Below, in pieces: positions 42,685 through 50,531 of a stretch of 64,000 nt of DNA; position 1 is the stretch's first letter; each line of letters opens with the position of its first letter. The notes below the pieces were generated by a model. That model made no database searches. It was not told the origin of the DNA and saw nothing but the letters and a program-made list of their open reading frames with translations. The translations under genes and the position numbers were made by a program. The stretch lies in contig CAKSFP010000008.1 in NCBI GenBank assembly GCA_934454585.1, positions 1 to 64,000 of the forward strand. Reading direction: 5' to 3'. Source of the DNA: an uncultured Clostridia bacterium (lineage in GTDB: Bacteria; Bacillota; Clostridia; UMGS1810).

Positions 42685-45600
42685 TTATTTACTCAGCGTT
42701 CTTGCAATAACTGCCGCAGTCTCCGCTCTGGTCATGTTATCGAGCGGATTGAATGTGGTGTCGGTCTTGCCGGTCATTATGCCCGTTGCAATCACATAGC
42801 GTATGCCGTCCGCAGCATACTCACTCATCGAGCCGAAATCGGAATATGTGCTGATATCGGCATCTGCCGCGTTGTTCGCACCGCCGTATGTTGCATATCT
42901 GAACATTATTGCCGCAACCTGTTCGCGGGTGATCGTGCCGTCGGGAGCAAACAGAGTGTCTGTCTCGCCGTTGACTATGCCGTTTGCCTGCGCCCACGCA
43001 ACCGCCGCAGCGTACCACTCGCCGTCGGCGATATCCGCAAAATTGCTCTTAGCCGCTGCCGGGCTGCCTGCCGCGCGGTAGAGAATCGTCACGAACATTG
43101 CGCGTGTGAGATTATCATTCGGTGCAAACTCGTTGTCACTCACACCAAGCATGAGTTTCTTCGAATACATCTGCGCAACATATGCCGCAAACCAATCTCC
43201 GTCCTTGACATCTGCGAACGGGTTTACGCTCTGTTCGCCGCCCGGGATCACAGTTGGGTCTACCGTTACGGTTGTGCCGGAAGTGCTGTTGCTGCGGCTG
43301 CTGCCACTGCCGTGCCAGCCATCGGTGCCGTATTCCTTGGTGTAATCCTTGGTATAGAACAGCTCAAGCTTGTCACCGTCGCTGAGTTTATATGAATCTA
43401 TGCCGACATCGGGTATCTTTCCGTTTACCTTGTACATCCATCCGCTGTTCGGACCCATATCAAGCTGAGACAAAGTCTTTCCGTCCTTTGTGACAGCCGA
43501 GATGTAACCCTTGTCAACTCCGACCGCCGTTATGTCAGCTGTCGCAAATGCTTTTTTTATAACGCTTGCAACAGTCACATTTTTCTTCGCACTAACCGTC
43601 ACACTGAGCCATTCGCCGTCGGGAACGCTAACCGTGAACGGCACGGATATCGTTTCACTCTGTGAGGTGCCGCCCGAGCCGGAATCATCGGTATCGTCCG
43701 TATCTTCCTCGCCCTTGGCGTTTGCCTCAAATGCCGTCACCGTTTTGTCAACCGGCTCTGCCGCACCGCCCTTGCTCTCAAGGGTGTACACATTGAACGA
43801 ATCGCATTTTTTGAGCTGTTCCAGCACGATAAGCGCACGGAATCCCTGTTCTGTCGCCAGAGCGTTTGCCTTGGCGCCGGAATCGCCCGTGTCATATGAA
43901 TATACAAATCCGTTGTTGCCGTCGTTTACATAGTTCAGCACCGCTGAGCCGAGACTGATGCCGTTCTTGATAAATCTTGTGTCGGTTGACGGGTTTACGC
44001 CGGCCGCCGCAAGACCCATGATAACCATAGCGTCGGTGTTGATATTGCCGAATGATCCGTCCGCTCCCTGAACCTCGGCAAGTCCCGCAACCGCCTTGTC
44101 TATGAGGTTCTTCACATCGGAGTCGGTTTCATAGAATCTTGCCAGAGCCGCCATTGCCGTGCCTGTGGTGTCAGCATCATCATATTTTTGGTCGAGCCAG
44201 GTGTAGTAGAACAAGCCGTTGTCGCCCTGGTTATCCGCAAGCAATTTTATCATGGTGCTGCGCTGTTCGTCGGTAAGTTTAAGCTGACCTGCCTCCTCTG
44301 CGAGGAGAATCCACGGCGCGGTGTAGTGACTTGTGCCAAAGTCCATTGCGCCAAGGAGTGCCGCATTGTCATATTGCTCACCGCCGCCATATGGCGTAAG
44401 TTTGGTGGAATCCACTCCAAGCAGCGGCAGAATGATCTCCGCTTTTGCCCTGTCCGTAACAAACGCACTGTTACCTGCAAGCGCATTTGTTGTCAGGTTG
44501 AGATAGTTTGATTTATATGTGGTGTTTTTGCCGAAACCGAGTTTTTCGTAAGCCGCCATATCAAACACAACCCACTCACCGGACTTACCCGCATATGTCG
44601 AGGCAATCCTGTCCATAAGAGTTGTGCGCACCGCGTCACCGCTCGGATAGATTTTTATCTTTATCGGCTTTCTTATTATGCCGCCGTCTTCATTCGTTAT
44701 TTTGAGGGTGGCTGTTTCTTCGACTGTCTTACCGCTTGCGTTGAGTTTGGCAAGTTTGAGTTTGCCGCCGTCGCACTCGGTATATCCCTGATTTTTGTCA
44801 AGTTCGCCGCGGATAACGATCACATTTCCGCTTATTGTCTCGCCGCTCTTTATCGGGCTGATAACATCGCCGACCTGTGCATCGGATGCAAAAGCCACGA
44901 TGTCCGAATACTTGTTTGCCTCTGCAAGCAGAGTGCTGTTAAGCGGTTTTTCGGTGTATGTGTTGTCACCGCTGTTTGATATGTTCGCATCCGCAACGAC
45001 ACCGTTCGACCAGAGTCTGCCGACCTTGCCGTCCGCACCGACGATTGCCGCGTCAACCGTGCAATCCGTAATTGACGGTGCATAGTCACCTGTGCGATAG
45101 CCTGCCTGTCCGAGCAGACCGCCGGCTGCCGCATACGGAGCATATATGTCTCCGTTGGACGCACAGCCTGTCAGCTGTACGCAGTTTTCGTTACTGCCGA
45201 CAATTCCGCCGACATAGGTTGAACTGTTGTAGCCGGACACATTTATAAGAGCATTGTTTATGCAGCCCGTCATGATAAGACGGATGTTCTCGCTCACATA
45301 TTCAACACCGTCATCATAGCCGCCCACAATGCCGCCGATGTGTGCGCCGTTGTCCGCAGACGCGCTGACAGTTGCATTGTTTATGCAATTTTCTATCGTG
45401 ACATTGCCCCTTGCCCTTGCGGCAATTCCGCCGACATAGCGTGACGGTTCGGAGCAGTATATTTCGCCGTTTACGGTAAGGTTCTTAACCGTTGCGCCGT
45501 CCAGGCAGCCGAAGAAACCGAAATAGAGGAGATTCGGCTCGTCCACGGTTACGGTTACGCTGTGACCCTGACCGTCAAAATTGCCCTTGAAAGGCATTAC

Positions 45601-47106
45601 GGCAGTTGCGCCGAGCGGCAGGAACGAATCGTTTACAACTATGTCCGCATCAAGCACTGCGTATGCGTCGGCATTTTTGCCGTCCGCAACGAGTTTTGAC
45701 AGCGCGATAAGCTGTTTTTCGTTTGTGATGACAAACGGATTTTCCTGTGTCCCCTCACCCTCGGGAGCCTCGGATTTTGACACGGGGTGCAGCCATATTG
45801 TCTTTGACTCGCCGTTGTCTGTGCCGACAAGTTCAAAACTGTCCGACACATCTTCGTAATTCTCCATTCCCGCGAGGGTGTAGTTGTATATGCCCTTTTT
45901 GGTGAGAGTATAAACTCCGTTTTCGCCCGTTATCTCACTGCCGTCCTCGTCCCCGGTCAGCGTGAGTGTGCCGTCCTTGGTGTTCTTAAATTCAACAGTG
46001 CACTCAAAGGTTTCTGCCGGAGGTGCGGGCGGTTCGGACGGGGACCACACGGGAACAGGGTAATTGTCAAATTCGCCGTCGCGTACCTCAAAGCCGTCTG
46101 TCTCAATTGCTTTGAGTTCATCTGTAGACTTGCCCTCAAAACCGCTTACGGTGGTTACATTAAACGCAGTTATCGGTTCTTTGCCGCTCCATGATGAATT
46201 GTAGTTTTTATCGCTGTCGCAGCAGAAGTTTTCGCAAGTTACATCTTTAAGCGCGGAAGTTGATTTTGTGCCCTCATAACCTATTGCGCACTTCGTTTTG
46301 CCGCTGACAGTACCGCCGTAATAACTGTCGGTCACGGCAACTTTTTTCGTCGACATGAAATATCCGGCAACGCCGCCTGCCGCCTGGCATGATGAACTGC
46401 CGACATCACCGAGAATTGCGCATTTGTTCACTGTGAGGGTGGTTTTATACTGAGCCGCACCGATTACGCCGCCGGCATAATTGGACGATGTCGCAGCCAC
46501 CTTGACATTGCTTACAGAGTTGTTTACCGTAACGGAAGTATCCTCCGTCACGCCGATTGCCGCACCGATTATGCCGCCGAGATAGACCGACGATGATTTT
46601 GTGCAGTTGATTTCACCGCTTACAATACAGTTGTCAACCGTAACGGTTGCGCCCTCGGTGACATTTCCGACTATTGTTCCGACATCGTTGTTTGCCTGAA
46701 TATCAGATACCGTCACACCGTCAAGTATAAGGTCATTGACGCTGCCGCCGAGAGTTCCGATAAGACCCGTGGGGGCCTTTGTTGAATAATTGCCCGACTG
46801 ACCGACAAGCGAAAGATTCGATATCTTGTGGCCGTTGCCGGCAAAAGCACCGGTTAAGTTTTTGATATAGCAAGCCTGTGCCGGGATTTCCGACATATCT
46901 ATGTCATCGCCGAGGCTGACATAGCCGACTTCATCGAGTGTCGAAAGGTCGGCAAGCTGCTGTGCGGTGGTTATCACATAGGGATTGTCCTGTGTGCCGC
47001 TGCCGACAAGTTCATCGGCAAACGCCGTGAATGTCATGCCGGAGAGCATCACACACAGTGCAAGGAAAACGACCGCACTTTTTGTGAAAATGTTTTTTGT
47101 TTTCAT
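42685..47106 (-). CDS. SLH-anchored surface protein with GLUG repeats and intrinsic-factor-like domains
   Basis: 1473-residue exported protein. Signal peptide about 1-30. Two GLUG-type repeat blocks (about 35-330 and 450-700, e.g. 'GGIVGSNENCVQLTGCASNG') flank a small beta domain. Residues about 844-1111 are helical with the terpenoid-cyclase/transcobalamin barrel pattern: 'NQGDNGLFYYTWLDQ', 'DTTGTAMAALARFYE', 'VQGADGSFGNINTDAMVIMGLAAAG'. Residues about 1155-1255 form a DUF4430 domain ('GPNSGWMYKVNGKIPDVGIDSYKLSDGDKLELFY'). Barrel plus DUF4430 is the layout of vertebrate intrinsic factor and transcobalamin. Three SLH domains (1295-1473) bind the cell wall. A cobalamin riboswitch precedes the gene, so corrinoid capture is the best inference. 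AAAGGA precedes the ATG. Confidence 0.85.
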   Translation of the reverse strand: MKTKNIFTKSAVVFLALCVMLSGMTFTAFADELVGSGTQDNPYVITTAQQLADLSTLDEVGYVSLGDDIDMSEIPAQACYIKNLTGAFAGNGHKISNLSLVGQSGNYSTKAPTGLIGTLGGSVNDLILDGVTVSDIQANNDVGTIVGNVTEGATVTVDNCIVSGEINCTKSSSVYLGGIIGAAIGVTEDTSVTVNNSVSNVKVAATSSNYAGGVIGAAQYKTTLTVNKCAILGDVGSSSCQAAGGVAGYFMSTKKVAVTDSYYGGTVSGKTKCAIGYEGTKSTSALKDVTCENFCCDSDKNYNSSWSGKEPITAFNVTTVSGFEGKSTDELKAIETDGFEVRDGEFDNYPVPVWSPSEPPAPPAETFECTVEFKNTKDGTLTLTGDEDGSEITGENGVYTLTKKGIYNYTLAGMENYEDVSDSFELVGTDNGESKTIWLHPVSKSEAPEGEGTQENPFVITNEKQLIALSKLVADGKNADAYAVLDADIVVNDSFLPLGATAVMPFKGNFDGQGHSVTVTVDEPNLLYFGFFGCLDGATVKNLTVNGEIYCSEPSRYVGGIAARARGNVTIENCINNATVSASADNGAHIGGIVGGYDDGVEYVSENIRLIMTGCINNALINVSGYNSSTYVGGIVGSNENCVQLTGCASNGDIYAPYAAAGGLLGQAGYRTGDYAPSITDCTVDAAIVGADGKVGRLWSNGVVADANISNSGDNTYTEKPLNSTLLAEANKYSDIVAFASDAQVGDVISPIKSGETISGNVIVIRGELDKNQGYTECDGGKLKLAKLNASGKTVEETATLKITNEDGGIIRKPIKIKIYPSGDAVRTTLMDRIASTYAGKSGEWVVFDMAAYEKLGFGKNTTYKSNYLNLTTNALAGNSAFVTDRAKAEIILPLLGVDSTKLTPYGGGEQYDNAALLGAMDFGTSHYTAPWILLAEEAGQLKLTDEQRSTMIKLLADNQGDNGLFYYTWLDQKYDDADTTGTAMAALARFYETDSDVKNLIDKAVAGLAEVQGADGSFGNINTDAMVIMGLAAAGVNPSTDTRFIKNGISLGSAVLNYVNDGNNGFVYSYDTGDSGAKANALATEQGFRALIVLEQLKKCDSFNVYTLESKGGAAEPVDKTVTAFEANAKGEEDTDDTDDSGSGGTSQSETISVPFTVSVPDGEWLSVTVSAKKNVTVASVIKKAFATADITAVGVDKGYISAVTKDGKTLSQLDMGPNSGWMYKVNGKIPDVGIDSYKLSDGDKLELFYTKDYTKEYGTDGWHGSGSSRSNSTSGTTVTVDPTVIPGGEQSVNPFADVKDGDWFAAYVAQMYSKKLMLGVSDNEFAPNDNLTRAMFVTILYRAAGSPAAAKSNFADIADGEWYAAAVAWAQANGIVNGETDTLFAPDGTITREQVAAIMFRYATYGGANNAADADISTYSDFGSMSEYAADGIRYVIATGIMTGKTDTTFNPLDNMTRAETAAVIARTLSK

Positions 47107-47231
47107 AACATCTGTCCTTTCAGGTAATATTATATATGTAAAGCCGCTTGGGCGGATTCACCGCATAGGTTCGGGTGGCGACAATAGCCCTATCGTCGAT
47201 TGTCCGACGGTTTGAAATTGTCAATTCGCAC

Positions 47232-47257
47232 GGGCGACCACACAGGGTCGCCCCTAC
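47232..47257. repeat. CCCCTAC hairpin repeat
   Basis: GGGCGACCACACAGGG then TCGCCCCTAC, nearly identical to 19584-19610. It lies in the leader between the riboswitch terminator and the gene. Confidence 0.6.
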
Positions 47258-47340
47258 AGATAATCGCCAATCGTAAGTTGCATGAGTCAATACAGTTGCC
47301 GTCCTGCCGTATTGCCGGCTTAGGTGATTACATAGAAAAA

Positions 47341-47375
47341 TCAAAAAGCGGCAGTCCTTATTAAAAAGGACTGCC
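47341..47375 (-). terminator. attenuator terminator after the cobalamin riboswitch
   Basis: GGCAGTCCTT pairs with AAGGACTGCC, followed on the minus strand by GCTTTTTGATTTTT. It sits about 100 nt after the riboswitch and 235 nt before the start codon. It would stop transcription when cobalamin is bound. CTCCGCTGTGG just before the stem could take part in an alternative fold. Confidence 0.7.
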
Positions 47376-47474
47376 ACAGCGGAGTTTTTTCTGTGTGCAT
47401 CACAAACCGGCACGCAAAATGCGTACTCGAAAAAGCCGTTTCTTACAATGCATATTGTTTTTGCAAAACGACAT

Positions 47475-47680
47475 CAAAGCAGGTCTTCCGGCTCGCGCAC
47501 TACCGTATCTGTCCGCGCCTGCCTTCTCGGTTTCCCAATGACCGACTTTCGTCAACGGCAGCGGACAACATTCGCGCACATACGGCGACCGTTATCGCCC
47601 GGGATTCACACCCGATTCCCTTTTCACCGGTTGCGGCATTTAAGCGCACAACCGACACTTCGTGTGATAATTCAATTTTT
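47475..47680 (-). ncRNA. cobalamin (B12) riboswitch
   Basis: Read on the minus strand it has the class hallmarks: AAGGGAATCGGGTGTGAATCCCGGGC near the 5' side, the GGTCGCCG region, TGGGAAACCGAGAAGGC in the middle, and GAGCCGGAAGACCTGC at the 3' end (B12 box and P1 closure). A promoter lies just upstream and a terminator downstream. The only downstream minus-strand gene is the SLH/GLUG/DUF4430 protein, 370 nt away. The riboswitch should therefore lower its expression when corrinoid is plentiful. Confidence 0.9.
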
Positions 47681-47688
47681 CATCTGAT

Positions 47689-47717
47689 ATGATATCACAG
47701 AATTCCGATTAATGCAA
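47689..47717 (-). promoter_or_regulatory. promoter of the riboswitch transcript
   Basis: TTGCAT (47712-47717), 17-bp spacer, TATCAT (47689-47694); transcription would start about 47682, right at the riboswitch. Confidence 0.65.
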
Positions 47718-47821
47718 GCGCAAAAACCGCTTTTCACCAAACGAATTGTTTTTTTGCAAGATTTAATTACTTTTTTGAAAAAAATTCGGCAAAGTTTATG
47801 AAAAAATTTTTGTCTAAACAT

Positions 47822-47851
47822 TTGACAACGGGTATGAATCGGGCGTATAAT
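47822..47851 (+). promoter_or_regulatory. corA promoter
   Basis: TTGACA (47822-47827), 18-bp spacer, TATAAT (47846-47851). It leaves a leader of about 185 nt before corA. Confidence 0.8.
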
Positions 47852-47886
47852 GTAACTGATGTGTTTTTTGCACAAATCTGATTTAT

Positions 47887-47939
47887 GGAGGTTAGTCGTG
47901 ATGGATTCTGTCCCTCGAAGTAGACAGTTGAAAATTTGA
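47887..47939 (+). promoter_or_regulatory. leader with short upstream ORF before corA
   Basis: GGAGG (47887-47891) is followed 9 nt later by an ATG opening MDSVPRSRQLKI and a stop (47901-47939). An overlapping ATG at 47885 gives MEVSRDGFCPSK. CTGTC and GACAG in the leader can pair. A short GCGG/CCGC hairpin with TTTTTT follows. It may be a translated attenuator like the mgtL and corL leaders of enteric bacteria. It does not match the M-box magnesium riboswitch. Confidence 0.45.
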
Positions 47940-48043
47940 TACCGGAGCGGCAAACCGCATTTTTTATCTACCCCTGCATTTTGCATTTATCGGGCGGATT
48001 AGTTTTGGCGCCCCGAAAATAATGTGAAAGCAGGTGTTTTTTT

Positions 48044-48976
48044 ATGTTGAAACTTTATCGTACAGACGATACCAAGGTAAACGAGCTTGAGGAGTTTATG
48101 CCCGAGTGCTGGATAGACCTGTGTGCGCCCACAAAGGCAGAGCTTGACAGAGTTGTAAAAATGACCGGGGTTGACGCAGACTTTCTGCGTGCGTCACTCG
48201 ACGAAGAAGAGAGATCGCGTATAGAGACCGAGGACGGTCAGACGCTGATACTCGTGGACACCCCGGTGATCGAGACCGGAGAAAACGGTCATGAGTATAT
48301 CACCATACCTTTCGGCATAGTGCTCATGCCCAATTGCATCATCACGGTGTGCCTGAAGGAGGCGCCCATCACCAAGGATTTTTACACAGGCAGAGTGAGA
48401 GGGTTCTCCACAAAAAAATGCAACAGATTCATTTTGCAGCTGCTCTATCGAAATGCGGCAAGATTTTTGTATCATCTGCGCATCATAGACAAGCGCAGCA
48501 CAGAGCTTGAGACAGAGCTGCACAAGTCAATGAAAAACAAAGAGCTCATAGGTATGCTCGGACTGGAAAAGAGCCTTGTGTACTTTTCCACATCGCTAAA
48601 GGGCAACGAGGCGGTGCTTGAAAGACTTCTGCGCATGAGCTTTATACGCAGATATCCGGATGATACGGATTTGCTCGAGGATGTCATCATAGAGAACAAA
48701 CAGGCAATAGAGATGTGTACCATCTACCGGGACATTCTCTCCGGCACGATGGACGCCTTTGCATCGGTTATATCGAACAACCTTAACATTGTCATGAAGA
48801 TACTCACGCTGATAACCATTATCATGACGATACCGACCATAGTCGCAAGCCTGTGGGGCATGAATGTTATGGTCCCCTTTGCGACAAATCCTTTCGGATT
48901 TTGGATTGTGATCGGCTTTGCGGTTGTCCTCGCTGCAGGAGTTGCAATATTTATGAAGGCAAAAAAAATGTTTTAA
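48044..48976 (+). CDS. corA: CorA-family divalent cation transporter
   Basis: Magnesium (or cobalt/nickel) channel, 310 aa. A large cytoplasmic N-terminal domain with long helices precedes two C-terminal transmembrane helices. The pore signature GMN is present in 'SLWGMNVMVPF' (about residue 275), and the second helix is 'FWIVIGFAVVLAAGVAIFM'. The start has AGGTG upstream. It is divergent from the B12-controlled gene across an intergenic region of about 940 bp. Cobalt as a substrate would be interesting beside a cobalamin gene, but the sequence cannot decide this. Confidence 0.93.
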   Translation: MLKLYRTDDTKVNELEEFMPECWIDLCAPTKAELDRVVKMTGVDADFLRASLDEEERSRIETEDGQTLILVDTPVIETGENGHEYITIPFGIVLMPNCIITVCLKEAPITKDFYTGRVRGFSTKKCNRFILQLLYRNAARFLYHLRIIDKRSTELETELHKSMKNKELIGMLGLEKSLVYFSTSLKGNEAVLERLLRMSFIRRYPDDTDLLEDVIIENKQAIEMCTIYRDILSGTMDAFASVISNNLNIVMKILTLITIIMTIPTIVASLWGMNVMVPFATNPFGFWIVIGFAVVLAAGVAIFMKAKKMF

Positions 48977-48978
48977 CA

Positions 48979-49021
48979 AAAAACAGATATCATTTTTGTT
49001 GAAAAATGATATCTGTTTTTT
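48979..49021. terminator. bidirectional terminator between corA and gltD
   Basis: AAAACAGATATCATTTTT pairs exactly with its complement around a 4-nt loop, with A and T runs on either side; serves both converging genes. Confidence 0.9.
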
Positions 49022-49036
49022 CTCCTACAATTGCGG

Positions 49037-50515
49037 TTATATCATATTGGTGTAACCCATCAAATACTCATCGACTTCCTTGGAGCACTGCCTTCCCTCG
49101 GCAATCGCCCAGACAACCAACGACTGTCCGCGGCGGCAATCGCCTGCGGCAAAGATTTTTTCGCTGTCGGCGAAATACTTGCCGTTTGTAGCAACGGCGC
49201 CGCGCTCGGTGGCGTTCACGCCAAAGCTCTTTATTACATAATCGTCGCATCCGACAAACCCGGCTGCTATAAGCAGCAGCTCACAGGGAATTGTCTCCTC
49301 GCTGCCGGGCACTTCTTTCATGACGCTTCTGCCCGACTTTTTGTCTTTTTCGAACGAGAGTTTAACGGTTTTCACCGCCGAGATGTTTCCGTTATCATCG
49401 GAGATTATCTCCTTGACCGTGGTGGTGTATACGCGCGGATCTGCGCCGAACACCGCTATTGCCTCCTGCTGGCCGTAGTCGGTCTTGCAGACGCGCGGCC
49501 ATTGCGGCCAGGGGTTGTTCGCCGCCCTGTCGTCGGGCAATTTCGGCATCATCTCAAGCTGACAAACCGACGCACAACCCTGGCGAATCGCCGTGCCGAC
49601 ACAATCGTTACCCGTGTCGCCGCCCCCGACTATGACAACATTCTTGCCCGATGCGTTAATCGGCGTCGCCGCTATCTCTCCGACAAGTTCCCTTGTGGCA
49701 TCACCAAGATAGTCCACGGCAAAATGCACTCCGCCGCTCTCTCTGCCCGGCACTTTGAGATCTCTCGGCTTTTTGGAGCCGCAGCAGAGCACTATTGCGT
49801 CAAACTCTTTTTCAAGCGTTCTTGCCTTGACATCCTTGCCGACATCGGTACTTGTGATGAATTTTATACCCGATTTTTTCATTATGTCTATGCGGCGGCG
49901 GATAATTTTTTTGTCAAGTTTCATGTTTGGTATGCCGTACATAAGCAATCCGCCCGGCTCGGCATCTCTCTCATACACCGTCACATGGTGTCCGCGTGCG
50001 TTGAGTCGGTCCGCAACGGTGAGTCCGGCAGGGCCGGAGCCTATTACCGCAACCTTTTTGCCGCTGCGCACCGCCGGAGCATGAGGTTTGATCCAGCCGT
50101 TTTTGTAACCTTCTTCTATGATGGCAAGCTCGTTCTCGCGCACAGTGACCGAGTCGCCGTTCATGCCGCAGGTGCAAGCCGCCTCGCACAGAGCCGGACA
50201 AACCCTGCCCGTAAACTCAGGGAAATTGTTGCGCTTGAGCAAGCGCGCAAGTGCAAGCTCCCAGTCGCCGTTGTATATCTCGTCATTCCACTCGGGGATG
50301 AGGTTGTGCAGCGGACAGCCGGAGAACATTCCCCCGAACTGCGCTCCCGACTGGCAGAAGGGAACGCCGCAATTCATGCAGCGAGCCGCCTGCTCGCACC
50401 GCTTTTCTTTCTCGAGCGGCGGATGAAATTCATTAAAATTCTTTATCCTGTCTTTCGGTTCGACAGACGGGTTCAGCTCTCTGTCAAACTCCATAAAACC
50501 TGTTATTTTTCCCAT
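49037..50515 (-). CDS. gltD: glutamate synthase small subunit
   Basis: FAD/NADPH subunit that passes electrons to GltB. An N-terminal Fe-S domain with 'CMNCGVPFCQSG' and 'CPLHNLIPEWND' and 'CPALCEAACTCGMN' comes first. FAD motif 'VAVIGSGPAGLTVADRLNARGHHVTVYE' and NADPH motif 'VVIVGGGDTGNDCVGTAIRQG' follow. 492 aa. 16 bp after gltB; end of the nitrogen block. Confidence 0.95.
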   Translation of the reverse strand: MGKITGFMEFDRELNPSVEPKDRIKNFNEFHPPLEKEKRCEQAARCMNCGVPFCQSGAQFGGMFSGCPLHNLIPEWNDEIYNGDWELALARLLKRNNFPEFTGRVCPALCEAACTCGMNGDSVTVRENELAIIEEGYKNGWIKPHAPAVRSGKKVAVIGSGPAGLTVADRLNARGHHVTVYERDAEPGGLLMYGIPNMKLDKKIIRRRIDIMKKSGIKFITSTDVGKDVKARTLEKEFDAIVLCCGSKKPRDLKVPGRESGGVHFAVDYLGDATRELVGEIAATPINASGKNVVIVGGGDTGNDCVGTAIRQGCASVCQLEMMPKLPDDRAANNPWPQWPRVCKTDYGQQEAIAVFGADPRVYTTTVKEIISDDNGNISAVKTVKLSFEKDKKSGRSVMKEVPGSEETIPCELLLIAAGFVGCDDYVIKSFGVNATERGAVATNGKYFADSEKIFAAGDCRRGQSLVVWAIAEGRQCSKEVDEYLMGYTNMI

Positions 50516-50531
50516 GATTGATCAGCCTCCC

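Noticed and set aside
45000..46800. CRISPR or tandem DNA repeats within the large surface-protein gene
   Set aside because: The periodicity comes from GLUG protein motifs that vary in DNA; there are no identical repeats with spacers.
47672..47986. Minus-strand open frame of 104 codons
   Set aside because: It covers promoters and leaders of corA and the riboswitch transcript; Lys/Cys-rich with no family resemblance.
47851..48043. M-box or Mn riboswitch before corA
   Set aside because: I could not find the conserved words of either class; a short ORF explains the leader better.
49031..50521. Plus-strand open frame of 496 codons
   Set aside because: Almost exactly antisense to gltD, which has all its motifs; the shadow has none.
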